8,901 bases of DNA from Desulfobacula sp. Lineage in GTDB: Bacteria > Desulfobacterota > Desulfobacteria > Desulfobacterales > Desulfobacteraceae. Made by a program: the position numbers and the translations under genes. The number at the start of each line of letters is the position of its first letter. Positions within the stretch are counted from its first letter, which is position 1. Below the pieces are notes generated by a model. It saw only the letters and a list, made by a program, of their open reading frames with translations. It did not search any database and was not told the origin of the DNA. The DNA lies in assembly GCA_023139225.1 (NCBI GenBank), contig JAGLNZ010000566.1:1-8901 (forward strand). The letters are read 5' to 3'. This document shows, in pieces, positions 6,673 through 8,901 of this stretch.

Positions 6673-7374
6673 ATGAAGAAAAACAAACCAAAAAAAATTA
6701 TGGACCGAATATGGAAAACACTGTTTAAATTTGTGTTATTCCTGTTTTGCGTTACCCTTGTCCAGGTAGTGGCATTAAAGTTCATCAACCCGCCATTTAC
6801 CCCTAATGTGGCATGGGAATGGGCAGAATCTATCATTAAAAAGCAACCCGAAAAGCGCCCTGAATACAAGTTTAAAAAAATTGAAAACATATCACCGCAT
6901 CTGAGAAGGGCTGTTATTGCTGCTGAAGATCAGCGGTTTTTATCCCACAACGGGTTTGATCTCAGTGAAATTAAAAATGCTTTAAAAACTTTAATCAGGA
7001 AAAAAAAATTGAGGGGTGCCAGTACCATCAGCATGCAGACTGCCAGAAGTGTGTTTTTGTTATCCAGCAGAAGCCTGCTCAGAAAAATAGCTGAAATGTA
7101 TTATACGGTCCTGATTGAACTATTCTGGGATAAAGAAAGAATCCTTGAAATATATTTAAATACGGTTGACTGGGGAACAAACATCACCGGCGCTGAAGCT
7201 GCCTCGCAAAAATATTTTTCAAAAAGCGCCCGACACCTGACACCGGCACAGGCTGCCTTAATGACGGCTATTTTGCCAAACCCGCATAAATGGTCAGTCA
7301 GGCGCCCCACCCCTTACCTTAAAACGCGGCAGATGCAGATCATGAGAGATATGCACCTGATGCCCTTGCTGTAA
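6673..7374 (+). CDS. mtgA: Monofunctional biosynthetic peptidoglycan glycosyltransferase
   Basis: 233 residues from ATG 6673. A GT51-family enzyme that polymerises lipid II into glycan strands at the outer face of the cytoplasmic membrane. A basic N-terminus (MKKNKPKK) precedes one membrane segment at about 15-36. The GT51 motifs follow in order: EDQRFLSHNGFD at 85-96 with the catalytic Glu85; RGASTISMQTAR at 114-125; RKIAE at 137-141; and ERILEIYLN at 155-163. No transpeptidase domain follows and the length matches E. coli MtgA (about 240). In the second motif the usual Gln-Gln is Met-Gln. Starts at 6625, 6655 and 6700 are in frame and none has a clear ribosome-binding site; 6673 gives the most typical N-terminus, so the start is uncertain. 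It is divergent from the three-gene operon and ends 9 bases from the convergent isomerase gene. Confidence 0.9.
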   Translation: MKKNKPKKIMDRIWKTLFKFVLFLFCVTLVQVVALKFINPPFTPNVAWEWAESIIKKQPEKRPEYKFKKIENISPHLRRAVIAAEDQRFLSHNGFDLSEIKNALKTLIRKKKLRGASTISMQTARSVFLLSSRSLLRKIAEMYYTVLIELFWDKERILEIYLNTVDWGTNITGAEAASQKYFSKSARHLTPAQAALMTAILPNPHKWSVRRPTPYLKTRQMQIMRDMHLMPLL

Positions 7375-7383
7375 GAGTGCAGC

Positions 7384-8409
7384 CTATTTAAAATCAATCA
7401 ACTCCATGTCAAAGATAAGATCTGATCTGGGGGGAATAGCACCGGGGTAGCCTTGTTCTCCATAAGCAAGCCGGTATGGAATAAGCAAGGTTCTTTTTTC
7501 ACCTTTTTTCATTGTCAGTAATGCCTCGTCCCACGCTTTAATAACCTGACCGATCCCGGCTTTAAACTCTATGGGTTTGCCTCGATCATAAGAAGAATCA
7601 AAGACCTTTCCGTCTTTGAACATACCGGTATAATGAACTTTTACTTTAGCACCGGACTCCGGACTTGGGCCCGACCCTTTTTTCAACCGGACATACATCA
7701 GGCCGGATTCGGTTTTGATGGCTTTGGGGTATCGAAGAACCATTTCAGTCTCAAATCTTGCCTCAAGCTTTTTGGTTTCCAGTTCTTTTTTTGCTTTAAT
7801 TCTATTTAAGACTGCATCAAAGCTTGCCTGGTCTGTTTTAAAGGCTTTGGCATCTTCCCCGATCCTGAGGATGGTTATGGAATTAATCTTATCGCCTTTT
7901 TCAATCTTATTTACCACATCCATGCCGTTGATGACTTTTCCAAAAACCGTATGTTTATTATCAAGCCAGGAGGTTGCCTTATGGGTAATAAAAAACTGGC
8001 TGCCATTGGTTCCGGGGCCTGCATTGGCCATTGAAAGAATCCCGGGACAATCATGTCTCAGCCCGTCAACAAACTCATCGGGGAATTGGTATCCCGGGCC
8101 TCCCCTTCCTGTTCCTGTGGGATCACCGCCCTGGATCATAAAGTTCTTCATTACCCTGTGAAAAATAAGCCCGTCATAATATTTTTTTGAAGCCCCCTGG
8201 CTGGATTTAATTGTCCCCTGTGCAAGCCCTGCAAAATTGATGACGGTAAGGGGGACTTTATCATAAAAAAGGACGGCAATAATCTGTCCTTTATTTGTAT
8301 CAAATTGAGCATACAGCCCTTGTTTTAAATCCTGTGAAAAACAAATGCATGGCAATAGTAATAAATATAGAAAAATAGATATTACAAGGGTTCTTCTGGT
8401 TGAGATCAT
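7384..8409 (-). CDS. Exported dual prolyl isomerase: cyclophilin domain fused to FKBP domain
   Basis: 341 residues from ATG 8409. It catalyses cis-trans isomerisation of prolyl bonds and probably assists folding outside the cytoplasm. Residues 1-25 are a signal peptide (CFS|QD likely; Cys21 and Cys23 do not fit a canonical lipobox). The cyclophilin domain (about 32-185) has [20 protein letters not shown] and [18 protein letters not shown], with the catalytic Arg85, Phe90, Gln93, Phe140, Trp148 and His153 all in place. A charged helix (186-225) links it to an FKBP domain (about 232-341) with [35 protein letters not shown] and FDMEL; the active-site Tyr260, Asp271, Val289, Ile290, Trp293, Tyr316 and Phe333 are kept. 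Both domains therefore look active. An in-frame ATG at 8457 is rejected because it lies in the tRNA terminator and 8409 starts a proper signal peptide behind AAGGAAGGG. Two-family immunophilins of this kind (CFBP) are known in some bacteria. Confidence 0.93.
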   Translation of the reverse strand: MISTRRTLVISIFLYLLLLPCICFSQDLKQGLYAQFDTNKGQIIAVLFYDKVPLTVINFAGLAQGTIKSSQGASKKYYDGLIFHRVMKNFMIQGGDPTGTGRGGPGYQFPDEFVDGLRHDCPGILSMANAGPGTNGSQFFITHKATSWLDNKHTVFGKVINGMDVVNKIEKGDKINSITILRIGEDAKAFKTDQASFDAVLNRIKAKKELETKKLEARFETEMVLRYPKAIKTESGLMYVRLKKGSGPSPESGAKVKVHYTGMFKDGKVFDSSYDRGKPIEFKAGIGQVIKAWDEALLTMKKGEKRTLLIPYRLAYGEQGYPGAIPPRSDLIFDMELIDFK

Positions 8410-8455
8410 TTTGAGTTGTCCCTTCCTTAAATTAAAGTTTGGCCATCCATAAATC

Positions 8456-8491
8456 AAAAAACCCGATGCTCAAATAACTTGAGTTTCGGGT
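8456..8491 (-). terminator. Rho-independent terminator of tRNA-His
   Basis: ACCCGA (8461-8466) pairs with TCGGGT (8486-8491) and CTCAA (8469-8473) with TTGAG (8479-8483), with a small internal mismatch and a 5-base loop. On the minus strand the stem runs into six T residues (8461-8456). It sits 34 bases downstream of tRNA-His and separates it from the isomerase gene. Confidence 0.8.
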
Positions 8492-8524
8492 GTTAATGAT
8501 CAATATTTTATAACTTTTTAAAAA

Positions 8525-8600
8525 TGGGGTGAGTGACGGGGTTTGAACCCGCGACCACCAGGACCACAACCTAGTGCTCTACCAGCTGAGCTACACCCAC
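8525..8600 (-). tRNA. tRNA-His (GTG anticodon)
   Basis: A complete 76-base cloverleaf read from 8600 to 8525. The acceptor GTGGGTG pairs with CACTCAC (one G-U pair), the D-arm is GCTCAGCTGGTAGAGC, the anticodon stem CTAGG/CCTGG encloses loop TTGTGGT with anticodon GTG at 8567-8565, and the T-arm is GCGGG-TTCAAAC-CCCGT. The discriminator is C (8528), CCA is encoded (8527-8525), and the base before position 1 is G (8601). Cytosine 73 and the extra G at -1 are the identity elements of bacterial tRNA-His, which confirms the call. Confidence 0.97.
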
Positions 8601-8616
8601 CGCAAAAAACTTTACA

Positions 8617-8645
8617 TAATTATCAGAACCTGATCCGTTTTTCAA
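8617..8645 (-). promoter_or_regulatory. Sigma70-type promoter of tRNA-His
   Basis: On the minus strand TTGAAA (8645-8640), 17 bases, then TAATTA (8622-8617). The predicted start near 8610 lies about 9 bases before the tRNA. An alternative -10 GATAAT overlaps with 15-base spacing. The placement fits a short tRNA leader. Confidence 0.5.
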
Positions 8646-8746
8646 CACTTTTTTCATGCAGTCAAATCCATACATCCTTTTTTTGTTTCATCAAATTTTT
8701 GGGTTCTGCATGCTTAAGGCCCATATTTTACATTGACCTTGAAGTG

Positions 8747-8775
8747 TTGTTTGACTATTATCCTTCTCGTATAAA
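8747..8775 (+). promoter_or_regulatory. Sigma70-type promoter of the right-edge membrane protein gene
   Basis: TTGTTT (8747-8752), 17 bases, then TATAAA (8770-8775), giving a predicted start near 8782, just upstream of the Shine-Dalgarno AAGGA at 8786-8790. Confidence 0.45.
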
Positions 8776-8799
8776 TATTTCATTAAAGGAATTTTATTT

Positions 8800-8901
8800 A
8801 TGAATACTTTTTTAATATTTGTTGTCAGGCTTATTTTAGGACTTGTATTTGGGATCTTCCTTATCCGGGTGTTCAGGCCGGAATGGGGGATTTATCATGG
8901 C
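8800..8901 (+). CDS. Small or N-terminal membrane protein (partial)
   Basis: ATG 8800 is preceded by AAAGGA at 9 bases' spacing and by a promoter-like sequence. The 34 codons to the window edge are open and read MNTFLIFVVRLILGLVFGIF followed by LIRVFRPEWGIYHG. Residues 3-22 form a single hydrophobic membrane helix, with Arg24 and Arg27 on the likely cytoplasmic or interface side. The C-terminus is outside the window. I do not recognise a family; small inner-membrane proteins with this layout are common. The start is well supported, the function unknown. Confidence 0.7.
   Translation, partial: MNTFLIFVVRLILGLVFGIFLIRVFRPEWGIYHG

Noticed and set aside
7368..7383. Weak inverted repeat GCTG...CAGC between the convergent mtgA and isomerase genes
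   Set aside because: Only 4 bp of stem and no T run on either side; not a supportable terminator.
7715..8161. 148-residue + strand ORF
   Set aside because: It is antisense to well-supported cyclophilin/FKBP coding sequence and has no recognisable features.
8429..8457. Promoter TTGATT-17-TAATTT for the isomerase gene
   Set aside because: The predicted start (about 8422) would cut into the Shine-Dalgarno at 8420-8426, and the -35 overlaps the tRNA terminator; the real promoter is unclear.
8543..8803. 86-residue + strand ORF starting MNPRPPGPQPS
   Set aside because: It begins inside tRNA-His on the opposite strand and shows no protein-like features afterwards.
1..8901. CRISPR arrays, toxin-antitoxin pairs, retron or phage-defence genes
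   Set aside because: No regularly spaced repeats, no reverse transcriptase motif and no recognisable defence domain on either strand.

Overview
The window is AT-rich bacterial DNA with Gram-negative-type genes: Sec-exported envelope proteins, a monofunctional peptidoglycan glycosyltransferase, a periplasmic-type prolyl isomerase and bacterial tRNAs. The gene styles (PAS and Cache sensors, PQQ-propeller exported proteins, a cyclophilin-FKBP fusion) would fit a sulfate-reducing deltaproteobacterium (Desulfobacterota). That placement is an impression from familiarity, not a computed result.

Left part (1-1876). A partial membrane sensor gene with a Cache-type domain runs off the left edge on the minus strand. 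From 430 to 1876 there is no intact protein gene. This stretch is a decay zone. It holds the frameshifted N-terminus of a transposase (+ strand, 653-731) butted directly against a truncated PAS-domain gene (minus strand, about 729-952). It also holds an orphan ribosome-binding site followed by a five-codon ORF, and a GC-richer island at 1334-1528 that forms several hairpins. It ends with the 5' half of a tRNA-Arg gene (anticodon TCG), cut at the 3' side of its anticodon loop, with a promoter-like sequence upstream and a minus-strand terminator downstream. The zone looks like the scar of one or more mobile elements.

Middle part (1877-6605). Three minus-strand genes form a tight operon, transcribed right to left with overlapping stop/start codons (ATGA, then TAATG). 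They encode a 661-residue exported or membrane-anchored helical protein, a 242-residue helical protein with no export signal, and a 672-residue exported protein with an eight-blade PQQ-type propeller followed by two further domains. I recognise neither of the first two. This operon is the best candidate here for an undescribed envelope-associated system.

Right part (6606-8901). mtgA (GT51 glycosyltransferase, + strand) is divergent from the operon. It converges on a minus-strand gene for a secreted cyclophilin-FKBP double prolyl isomerase. Upstream of that gene lies an intact tRNA-His gene with its own promoter and a strong terminator. A + strand gene for a small membrane protein begins at 8800 and runs off the right edge. 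The right part is ordinary housekeeping DNA apart from the uncommon two-family isomerase fusion.
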